From: Conchocele bisecta
Taxonomy: Eukaryota; Mollusca; Bivalvia; Lucinida; Thyasiridae
DNA: 64,000 nucleotides
Direction: 5' to 3'
NCBI GenBank assembly: GCA_029237695.1
Contig: CM055277.1
Span: 42,628,242 to 42,692,241 of the forward strand
Shown: positions 19,601-31,600 of the stretch, in pieces
Numbering within the stretch: the first letter of the stretch is position 1
How the letters are laid out: the number at the start of each line of letters is the position of its first letter
The notes under the pieces: generated by a model
Database searches by the model: none
What the model was told of the DNA's origin: nothing
What the model saw: only the letters and a program-made list of their open reading frames with translations
Program-made: the position numbers and the translations under genes

Positions 19601-22600
19601 AAATCTTGCTTTCACATTAAAGGCAGATTATGCGTAACTATCCATAAATCAGGCTATATGATTTAATTCAATAAATAAATGTATATCAACTATAAACAAA
19701 CAAAGCAGGCACATGCATTCAACAAACACATGAAAACAATGTCTTAGATACAAGCTTTTATATATCGTTCAGCTATATTGTTATGATCGTGTCGTGTGTA
19801 TTGAGTGTAAACGCGTATTGGATAATTTGACTGGTATTTCAAATCGACCAATCAATAATAGCTGTACAGTAGAATACACACAGAATGTAAACATAGGAGG
19901 AGGTGGATACCCCCAACAACTTTCTTTGGTTTCCAGACTGCGATTTATATACGAATTTCGAGACTTCGTGTTTCATTTTTATATAGTACATGTTATTTTT
20001 ATATACTAATTAATTTGCCAAACCCTGGAATGTGCCTGAGAAGATGGAAAGTTACGCATAATTTGCCTTTAAACTTATTCACCAATGACTAAATGCGAGC
20101 AGATCCTCCAATGCTTATGAAAAACATTTACAAATTGACAATTATCTTACACTTACAATTATCTTACACTTACATTTATTTGAATGAGGCCATCCATAAT
20201 TTTATCTTTGTTTCCTGTAAACCAGATCGACCCATTAAAAATGTTGCGACCCAATTTTTTTTATTGCAATTTCGTTTTTATTTTTTTTGTCTCGTTAAGT
20301 TTTGTTTTCATTTTTCTAAAATGTAAAGTTAATCATATTAACTCATTCCACCCTAGCCACTGCTAGCCAGTTCCCTCCTACAGGTATCTGCTAGGCTACC
20401 TCCTAGCAGCAGCAGTGGGCTTATCAGCTCTGTCTCCCTAGGACTTATTGAGAAAATTATTCCATTTTGAAACTCAACAACTAGGTGTGTTACAACAATG
20501 GCTTATAATTCATGTGAATAAATATCAATAAATATGAAATTCTGCACACATGTAGAATTAAAAATTTGCTAAACAATGATATTATTTTTTTCATAAATAA
20601 GTCACTACTTGTTCCATTCACACTAGATAAGCAGCATATCTTTTCATATTTTCCCATAAAACATACAAGCTGTGGAGTCATGTTATAATTTTTTGAATTG
20701 TCTTAGGAGACGATCCGAAAGAACTCTCAATTTACATGTTCCATAGATAATATATTGAAAACTGTGTTGCGGGGCATCAGATAAGCAACGTATATGGACT
20801 ATAGTTTCATACATCTCCATAAAACATACAAGTTGCACATTTTTAGAAAGGTCTTATCATGCTTATGAAACTGTTCTAATAGACTCCAAATTTGCATATT
20901 TCATTGTGAAATATGAAGAAAACAGTGCTGCAGGGTAGCAGATAAGCAGCAGATATTGATATGTTTTCATATTTCTCAATAAAAGCGACAATCTGCATTT
21001 TTTTTTAGAATTTCAATCATTTAGACACTGTTCAAATACGCACTGATTTTGCATGCGGATAAATAAAATTGACTTACTTGATAGATGATCTTGTTAATTA
21101 ATTAATCCCAAATCCTGACAAATAATCCATTTCACCTTGTTCACAAATATTCACATTTTTTTTTATAATTACACTATTTTTATAACATCCATTATACATG
21201 TAAGGTAACACTTCCACCGAAATTAATTATTCATATTTACACAGTGTAATGAGGGGCAGTAATCTGAATATTTTCCGTTTTTATCATTTCTCAACAAAAC
21301 TTTATATTGTGAACCTCATTTGAATCATCTGGCTGAGACGGTTCAAATGAGGGGTCACAACATATACTTTTGTGGACAAATCATAAAAAATGACTAGATT
21401 TCAGCCGAAAGCCACTCACACATATGTACAAGGAGCACATTCATTAGTTCTTCAACATGTCACGATGCCAAGCAGGAAAGCACGGGACACACAGGTGCAC
21501 ATTGCACTGTTGGCACATGTTCACTAGTTTCCCGACGATGCTTCTGCTTACTGCACTGCCTGCAGCGACCTCGTTTCGACGCTGTCTTCGGGAAGTGTCC
21601 AACACTGAACGTCGTTAGAGCAGCTCTTTCATTTTCCACATAATCACCTATTAGCAACTTTGCTAGCGCCATTCGATACTCGAGCATTGTTAGTTTCTTC
21701 ACCCTGCCTGTCTTTGTGTGGCGCTGGTGGTTGACGGACTCTTTTATCATAATAAAACCATTGGTGATGGCGACATCAAAAATAAACCAAAATAGGTAGA
21801 GCCACCATTTCCGTGAAGATCTGTATGTGGAGTACTCCGTCCGCAACTGGTCCGCATGGTCAACGCCGTTCATATGGCTGTTGTATTCTGGTATAATGGC
21901 CGGCGCACGGATTTCGCGAACCTTCCCATTCCGAGACTTTCGACTCACTACACTGTCGATACGGGCGGGATTTTCTGCGGTGGACAGGACATACACATGC
22001 TTCTTCTCCTTCCACAGACAGGCAATGAGCTCTCCTTTTTGAGCAGTTCTGAACTGCCCCTGTTCCTTGAGATCCTTCTCGCGGAGTTGCGTTGGTAACC
22101 CTTTTCTGTTTCGGCGTACAGTTCCGCGGGCATATGTACGATTCTCGAGTAGGGTGTCCAGTAGTGCAGGGCTGGTAAAGAAGTTGTCCATGTTTATGAT
22201 ATGGTGTTTGTGCCAAACTTTCCTCGTCATGTCCTGTACAACTCGCGCTGCAAGACCAACCTCGGCTCTACCTTGTTCTCGGCCAGTGTACACTTGAAAC
22301 TCATTCGTGTAGCCGTTGGTTGGATCCGCCCTCATCCAGACCTTGATTCCATATTTCGCGGGTTTTGACGGAAGATACTGGCGGAACGACAGTCGCCCAC
22401 GGAACTTCACCATGGCTTCATCCACACTGGTGTTCTGGTGCGGGTTATAATGGAGAAGGCAGTGTTGTTGTACTTCGCTAAGGATGGGCCGCACATGGTG
22501 AAGCTTGTCGTGTCCTGGCTGGCCATTTTGCAGGGTTCTTGTGTCCGGTCATTCCGCATGAAAAAACTACTGCTAGTAACTTGTCAAACCGTCTCGCTTC

Positions 22601-25600
22601 ATAGCTTTCCGGATATTCAGATTCCCGAATAAGGAGTCCGTGGACCAATACATAGCCGACTGTGGTAGCTGCAAATATACAAAAATAATAACATAATTAT
22701 ATATCGTTTTATATAAATCATGCGTTATGAAAACTGAAAATTAACTGTTTCTAAATCAAACCTTTTCATCAATTAAACTGGTTGAGACTCATTTTAAAAC
22801 TTGAAAAAGTTTATAATCTTGTGTGGGCCTAATTTGTTTTCACGAAATCGATAGATTATACGTACATATATATACGGTTTTTGCGACCAGTGTAAATCCT
22901 GATCAGATTGTGCATCCGCACAATCTTATCAGGCTCTGCACTGTTCGCTGTTCAATCAATGACATGACGACCAACCAATTGTTTAATGAAAGGAATTATA
23001 GTTTAGAGCCCAGAATTTACATATTTAGACGAGTTTTGGTGAGAATCAGCAGTTGAATAGAGAATAAATCATAAAAGTTCCGCTGAAATACGACTATGGA
23101 AACCAGCGTAGACTCGGTCAGAATGCTCGGTTATGCAGGCTGATCTGGGATTATGTAACTATATACCGTAGTGATTATCAGATAATTTACCTCCAAAATA
23201 CTCATGTAGACTCGAATGCCGAACCACGCTTTTAGCTCGATCTCCGTCACTGGCCGCCAGTTGGAGTCGGGTTTCTCCTGTTGTCGCTGCTCGGCGTACA
23301 GATTGGTTTGTGCCACCAAAGAGGCATCAAGGTTTCCGAAAAGAACAGTTCCAGAAAGTCTAGCTCATTGGAATCAGGATCCAAGTCAACCGTTGGTCCT
23401 GGCTCTGGGCCGGTGAAGTGAGCCTTGGCAATATCTGTCCGGTCATCCACAATCCAGTGACCTGCCACAGGTGGGGCGACATCAACAATTTCATCATGAA
23501 ATTCATTTTCAGTCTCCAAATTGTCAGAGTGTTCTGAATCAGATTCATCATTTCGCTCCCATTGTTGATACTAATGTCGGAACCATCAGCATCATCCCCA
23601 TCCGTCACTATAGCCAGCACTTGATCGAGATCGAGTCGTCGATTTGCCATAATTTACCAATTTTTGATGAACTTCAACTAATGTAAATAACTTCTAAACA
23701 CGTGTAAGAATTATTTCAATTCCAGCGCTCTTTGTTTACACAATCATTATATGGTATATATAACGCGAAATCTGATTGGCTGACAGGCAGGAATCCCAGA
23801 TATTGTGGCTCGAAACAACCTATGAAATGCGACGACATATCGTGGCGTGCGGGAGTGAAAGCTAGCTTTATCGAGCCGCCAATTCGGGGCACGCGGGACT
23901 GGAATAAAATAAATACCGACTCGATTTCGTGGCACGCGGGAGTCGGAGCACTGCAAGAGCGACGCGTTATCGGGGCGCTAGGGTGGAATGAGTTAATAGA
24001 AATTCTATTGATTAGTATTTACCGGAATAGTACCAGTTATGCATCAGTCAATAATTATCAATATTCCTCCGGCTGGATCTACACTGTCAGCAAACAGTGC
24101 TACAGGGATACTGTCAGCAAACAGTGCTACAGGGATACTGTCAGCAAACAGTGCTACAGGGATACTGTCAGCAAACAGTGCTACAGGGATACTGTCAGCA
24201 AACAGTGCTACAGATACCGTCAGCAAACAGTGCTACAGATACCGTCAGCAAACAGTGCTACAGATACCGTCAGCAAACAGTGCTACAGGGAGACTGTCAG
24301 CAAACAGTGCTACAGGGATACTGTCAGCAAACAGTGCTAGAGGGATACTGTCAGCAAACAGTGCTACAGGGATACTGTCAGCAAACAGTGCTACAGGGAT
24401 ACTGTCAGCAAACAGTGCTACAGATACCGTCAGCAAACAGTGCTACAGATACCGTCAGCAAACAGTGCTACAGATACCATCAGCAAACAGTGCTACAGGG
24501 AGACTGTCAGCAAACAGTGCTACAGGGATACTGTCAGCAAACAGTGCTAGAGGGATACTGTCGGCAAACAGTGCTACAGGGATACTGTCAGCAAACAGTG
24601 CTACAGGGATACTGTCAGCAAACAGTGCTAGAGGGATACCGTCAGCAAACAGTGCTAGAGGGATACCGTCAGCAAACAGTGCTAGAGGGATACTGTCAGC
24701 AAACAGTGCTACAGGGATACCGTCAGAAACAAACAGTGCTAGAGGGATACTGTCAGCAAACAGTGCTAGAGGGATACTGTCAGCAAACAGTGCTACAGGG
24801 ATACTGTCAGCAAACAGTGCTAGAGGGATACTGTCAGCAAACAGTGCTAGAGGGATACCGTCAGCAAACAGTGCTACAGATACCGTCAGCAAACAGTGCT
24901 ACAGGGATTGATTGATTGATTATTGGGGTTTAACAGCCTATCGACATCTAAGGTCATTTAAGGCCGGGATGTGCTACAGGGATACTGTCAGCAAACAGTG
25001 CTACACAGATGTTTGTACATGTACAGGGATACTGTCAGCAAACAGTGCTAAACAGATGTTTGTATATGTAATAATATTTGACTATCTGTGGGCCTACATG
25101 GCAACACAACACATGCAGCAATTGATTATATTTATTGCAAGTATTAAAATATTGTAACTTTTAATATTAATAATAATTTTAAATTACTGTGTGTCATGTG
25201 ACAGAAAACAAAAAGAAATTGGATACCGACCGAGCCTGTTCTAAAATTCTGGGTCGGGTTACAGGAACAAACAATTTATTAAGGACAGCCAGATTGTACA
25301 TGGACCTATAGTTTTAAAGGGACCTATCTACATTGTGTATAGGTGGTTGATTCGTCAAAATGGGGTCTAGAACGCGAGTGAACTCCAATGCAAATCCAGG
25401 CTGTATGTAGAGTTTTAGAAATTAATTTTAAAGACATTTCGTTCCATACTACATTTCGATGAATAAAGCCCTTATATGTCCCTTTAAAGAATTGTTGCTT
25501 GAGTACTGAGAGAAGTACCACAATTCATCAGCATGAATTTATTAGGAAAGTACATAACCCAGGAGCCTTTTATTAGTATAAATACGGTGTTTGTTTGAAT

Positions 25601-28600
25601 TTAATTTCTTGTTATTTCTTGTTATTTCATTTTAGCTCACATGAGCAGGCTCAAGTGCAGTGTGCGAATTAACAGTAGCTCGATAGCTAATGGCTATGAT
25701 AATTTGGCTCGGGCTATGACATTTTTTACAAAGAATGCATTGTGTGAATGGGGACATTTATTCTAATTCCATCTGGGGCTATGATAAAATGAAAGTCTAT
25801 TTCGCACGCTGTATTACTAATCTGAAGATTTGTTCTGCGTCAAATCATACCTGAGAAATTGTGGCCATATAAGCTCTGTAGCCAATGGAGGTTAACCGAT
25901 CGGGATGCAGAAGGTCGGCTCCAGATTCAACCAGCACTTCCCGCAAGCAGTCTAGAGCACGGAACACTCCATTTCCTAAAAACACAAGAAAACAATTATA
26001 AATTTGTGTACCAGTGTGATTCCCGAAGGATGGATTGTGTTTAATGTCACTCAACACTTGCGTTTTATGTAGGTGGATCACTTGGTAGAACCAATTCCTC
26101 ATCTGTGATGAGAGGGGGAAATTGTAAATCAGGTCTGAATCATCTTTTCCAAATCTGCAATATCCTGATCTGGTGCCAGATGATTCGCTACACCAATAAA
26201 ATCACTTGCATGTTTGGGCCACTCCATTCCCTTTAACTCAGGTGGTACTGCAGTCATATAATAGACAAGTTGGCAGGTATAACAAGAGATGTTGGAGAAC
26301 AGCATAGCTCGACTACGAGTACAGGTTCAAACACAGTACAAGGTCGAAACGTAGATCAAGGTCATATGAAGGTCACAAAGTCCATAATGATCATTGCTGT
26401 ACATGATAAGCTGATTAACTTGTGTAAATCTGGTGGATGTATGCCCTATAGTATGGGAGATACAAGCTTGACTAGAAACTTTAACCAAAAACTTTAACCA
26501 ATGTAGGTCAAGGTCAAAAAGTAAGTAAAGGTCACATTTTCCCCATTCTTAAAAGCATCTGCCTCTATTAGAGGCCCACTCATGACTTTTGGATTAGTGG
26601 TGATTCTAATAGATGCCAGGGCTTCTATTAGAATCTTTACGGTATATACCTGTATTTGCGAAAAGGTAAGGACTGTCGGCCTTAATTCCAGCTTTGACTC
26701 GCACAACTGGATTTGTCAGGTATTTCAGTGGTTCCTGAACGTCTGCAGGGAGGAGAACTGGTACTGGCTTGCCACGCTGCAAGGATATTTATATTTAACT
26801 TTTTGTTACATTTTGTCTCCACATAGATATTTATAGTTTCCATGATAGAACCTGCTCTTCACGTATTCAGTGGCCAGCGATCCCACATACAGACACACCG
26901 ACTCTTCCAGTCGGTTATTCTATTCTATTCAAAAATGTTTTGACCGGAGTCAAGTGGACAGATCAGTGGGTCATTTTGGCCTTTCGATAATTTCGCGGAA
27001 AATTACTATAACTTGGCCATTTTTGGATGAACCAGTCCAGGCGATAATCAGCCTTATCAAATTTTAGATTTTCTCCAAACTGATTCACAAAAAATGGTAT
27101 ATTGGCGAAAATCTTATATAGTATAGCTATAGTACTTTTCCGCGAACTTACCGAATACCCATCATATTTACGTTGCTTCCATGGTGCTAGCCAGGTTATC
27201 TTTTTAATACAAATTTTAGACCATTCTTGTTAAACTTAGAATTCAGGCCAAAGTTTTATCATCATGCCAATGAAAAAGCCCTCTTCTAGAGAACTTTGTA
27301 CTTGACATGTTATTTGCTAAAAGAGACCAGTTTTTAAGATCCTTGCTAATTCATTGGTGAAAATATTGGCATTTATAACCAGTATAAATCCAAATAAGGA
27401 TATTCATTCTAACACTGCTTAGTATCTTCATGGTACCGTATTCTAGAAGACAGCGAGCTCTAAATAAGCTTCTGGCAATCAGTGTTGACCCTGATCAGAC
27501 TGCACAGTATGGTCTGGGTCTATGCTGATTGCAAATGCCAAGATTGTACGCTCTGACTCAATTATGTTTTAATCTCATGCCTGCAACTTACTTTTCCTCT
27601 TATCCAAATCAGTTCCTGGGTCCGTAGAAGGTATTTTTCCAGCGTAGACAATTCTCCCAGCAATGCCTCCTCTACATCATCAATCTGTCTGACACGATTG
27701 TGGTACCTCTTGAGACTGTAAAACATGTTTTAAAGGCCCTGGATCTAAGATCATAGATGTGGACGAGTGAGTGCATAGAGTTTAACGTCTGTTAACAGCG
27801 AGGTCATATACAGACGGGTCAACAGGTTCAAGTCCCGTATTTCACCTGTATGGAGAGGGGTAAATCCCAAAATCAGAACTCACAATATTTACACCAAGAA
27901 AGCCAAAAATGTATACGAGGGCCAATCCGGGTAGGTAGGATTCCGGAAAGTATGAACTCATCGTTAAAATACCCATCACATTCTCCCTACCGTCCACAAG
28001 ATCATAGATGTGGATGAAATGTGTGGGAAAAAATGTTGTAAAATGGTAGAAAACTATGTCATTCACTGGCATTAGGGTTCCCCCTAAATGTAGTGAAATA
28101 TAGGAGTTAGACTCAGCAGCACATTCCGCAGTTGGCATATTGCGACATCGAAAGGTAAGGTGCAAGAATAACATACAAAATATTTGACATTTGAAAAAAT
28201 ACACTAATCAAAAGAGCTAACTACACCAATACCATATGGTGAATAATTTGATCAATCTTTATATGGTGACAAAATTTTGCCCAGATATAAAACAACATAT
28301 TTGCAAACAAATCCCGTTTTAAATTTCATTTGAATCGGTAGTACCATTCACGAGATGCAACAATCTAACTCAAACAACCCGCAAAATCAAAGTCGCACAA
28401 AATCAAAGTTTTTTGCCACTATTGGTGTCATACATGCAAATAACGGCCATTTTTTTCATTTCAACTCAAAATGTTGTTCTTCGTAACAAATCATCGCTCG
28501 TTAAAGCTCTAGGACTGCGAAAAATAATTATAAGGCCATAAAAAACTATTATGACTTATGGTAATGCTTCAATCTCACCACTTCGGCGTCGGTTGTATAC

Positions 28601-31600
28601 CATTAGACGTGGCAAAATCAGCTGGCCACCAGTGTATACTGTTTGTCGTTGCTAAGATCAAAATCGGCTATCGTTGTTACAAGCTCTTTCGCTACTATTT
28701 CTATGTCCTTTGGATGAGGCAGCTGGCGTTGGGTATCAAAATGATGGTCAGTCACAGCAACCTGCGCTTGTTTGCCCACTTTGGTCGTCCATTCTAGCTT
28801 TACAAGTTGGAGGAAATCCTGCGCCTCCGCTTTCCCTATGTCATCCTCGGCTTTTATGCTTCTCCCCATCTTTAAACCGGCTAAGCGCGACAGATCATAA
28901 CCAATCTTAAGGGCTACACTAGGATGTTTCAGATCATCACCTATTTCGGGTTGGCAAAGCAGAATTGTCGAGTATGTCGCTGTGTCAAAGTATCTCGGCG
29001 ATATTATTTGCCACATCGTCAAGTTGGGCTCATCCAATTGCTTTTGTACTTCAAGTAATAAACGGGAGGCAAGTCTCATGCGAAACGAACTAACTTGATT
29101 TTGTTTCAGTTTATTTCCAATGGATTTTACGAGCCAGATTTCTCCCAGTGATACAATCAAGCTGTCCTTTTTAGCCTTTAATCCAACTTCGTCGTTGCGC
29201 ATAATGGAAAAGACCTTCTGTATGTTTGGAGATGGGGCAGACGATTTGCTACAAGCGAGTTCTTCACTCTGTATCTTCAACAAACCCTTTGTTCCTTTAC
29301 TGAATGAAGCTGCCACAGACTTTATACAATTCTTCTGATGGATTGATATACTGGAGTAAATTTTCAACCATAACAAACATTGTGGACAAGGCCCGTACTC
29401 TATAGCTGAAAATGTTTCTAGTGAACCTTTTCTTTGTACTAACAACTCTCCCTCCTTCAACACCATAACCGCTTTGTTGTGGGCATGGTCTCCTTGATAT
29501 CTCAATTGTGCCTGCATTCTCTTAATCTGTTCTTTACTTTTCTTATCAACATACTTAGCTTTTTTCACTGCTGTTTTCAACTCGAGAATCTCACCGACAT
29601 CCCTTTCAGATTTATGTATATTTTCAATATGGTCCTGAATGTGCGAGAACAGCTTCTTGCAATATTTGCATGAATGAACGGTGTCATATGGTCTTTTTTT
29701 TGTCAGAATGCGATACATATTTTTTAACGTATATATTAGGAAAAGTCGCATCACGTACTATTTTGTCATTATTCATTTGGCGTTGGTGTGGCTTCATTGT
29801 ATTACCACTACCACTAGTGGAGGATGACAATTCTTCCGCTGTTGATGTTACAACAGAAACTGCCGCTTCCTCCACTGTTGATGTTACAACAGAAACTGCC
29901 GCTTCCTCCGCTGTTGATGTTACAACAGAAACTGCCGCTTCCTCCGCTGTTGATGTTACAGCAGAAACTGCCGCTTCCTCCGCTGTTGATGTTACAACAG
30001 AAACTGCCGCTTCCTCCGCTGTTGATGTTACAACAGAAACTGCTGCTTCCTCCGCTGTTGATGTTACAACAGAAACTGCCGTTTCTATTGTACCTGACCG
30101 ACTACTTATCTTCATCACAAACTCATCTAGTTTATCTTCCTCATCAGTTTCACTTGTTTCACTTGTATCGGGTACATAGTCCAAGTCGGTTTCATTGCCT
30201 ATATATGGAATCTTCACAGGAGATTCATCGGACTCGCCGTCTTCAACTGAAATTATATGAATAAACGGTGGAGTTAGAAACTGTCAGGGGTCAAACTCAT
30301 GTTGGAACAGTCATCTCATTAATATTGTAGTGTGTTTTGATATGCAAATACAGTCGAACCTGTCTTAAGCAGCCACCCAAGGGAAAAAGCGGCTGATTAA
30401 CGGAGGTGACCTCTTAATAGAGGGTTGTGCTTGTCATTCGGTGGTGGGGCCATGAAAATAGACAAACTCCATCTTACATAGGGGTGCAATAGGATCATGC
30501 TTTTTCGGATTTGGGCCATAGAGTACAGAGGTAGGCAGAATGTTTAGTGAAATGGCTGAAATGACTTTTGTCCGGGGGATACAATAATATACAAGTATTG
30601 ACTAGTGAGCCATATACATTGGAGCTCCAATATAGCGCTATCCATTATAACGCTATGGTTTAATGGCTCCCAAAATTTTGTTTTAAAAAATTATATTGCT
30701 AAGGTTATTTATTTAACATGTTTAAGCTGCCAATGGAGTTGCAGTGTAATATGATCTGATATTCACTGGCAGAAAAGTCATATTGACGGAGGCGAAGCCG
30801 GTGCCAGTGAATATCAGATCATATTCTATGGCTCACTAGTCAATAATTGTTTTATTATATGATAATAGTACGAGACGATTCTAATGTGCTGCCAAAACCT
30901 AATGTGGAACAGACAGTAGTACCAGAAGCATTGAATAGGAACGCTGTACCAGATGAATTTTTTTAAATATTTAAGTTTTTGATTTTTTTTTGAAAATTGT
31001 GAACTTTTTCAAAAAATTTGAGCTTTTTAAAAGATTGAACTTTTTGAAATAAATATGAAGTTATTGAAAATGTTGATGTTTTTGAAAAGTTTGAACTTTT
31101 TGAAAATACCAGCTACATTTCTGCATACCAATGAGGTTTTCTATATTTAGACAGTGAATATAACGTGGGAAAAAACCCAAATCCATGAAATAAAACATAT
31201 ATTTTTCTCCGCCGATAGTGCTCTGCGCCAATGACATACTGTTTATTTATAGGTCGTATAATAAATAGAGGATAATTAATGGTTTGGTGTTGAATAGCCT
31301 GCAATAATACACGAGTGTTCGTCGGTCTCCGCTAAACAACAAGTGAGCGTAGCGAACGCGTTGTTTACGCGGAACCGACGAACACGAGTATTATTGCAGG
31401 CTATTCAACACTGAACGATTAATTATCCTATTTATTACATTTCTACTACTGCATGCCTTTATGTTCGACTAAATTTGTGATTTTGTTGACAAACTAGTGT
31501 GCATGCTTATTGGTGGTTACATAACTGCTGGTAATTATTTTTTCGTCTTTCATTACGGTAAAACCATGCAAATAACAGCTGGAAATATAACAAAGGCCTT

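Larger units (their letters stand above)
20338..23996 (-). mobile_element. piggyBac transposon with intact ends and TTAA duplications
   Basis: The left end reads TTAA then CTCATTCCACCCTAGC (20,342-20,357). The right end reads GCTAGGGTGGAATGAG (23,977-23,992) then TTAA. The 16-base termini are exact inverse matches and both are bounded by TTAA, the target that piggyBac enzymes always use and duplicate. The element is about 3.65 kb and contains a two-exon transposase relic on the minus strand. It sits in the gene A intron between the exons at 25,851 and 19,191. The segments between the coding part and the ends have no other gene; the right one (about 23,770-23,970) contains subterminal repeats such as GGCACGCGGGA. 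Confidence 0.9.

Noticed and set aside
24083..24907. Regular array resembling a CRISPR locus
   Set aside because: There are no unique spacers: units are directly adjacent and nearly identical. The surrounding sequence is eukaryotic.
24039..24915. Long open frames of 272-290 codons on the plus strand and 145 on the minus strand
   Set aside because: They are translations of a minisatellite whose unit lengths are multiples of three. There is no start context, splice signal or non-repeat protein text.
29824..30264. 146-codon plus-strand frame rich in Leu and Pro
   Set aside because: It is the antisense of the 36-bp coding repeat of gene A.
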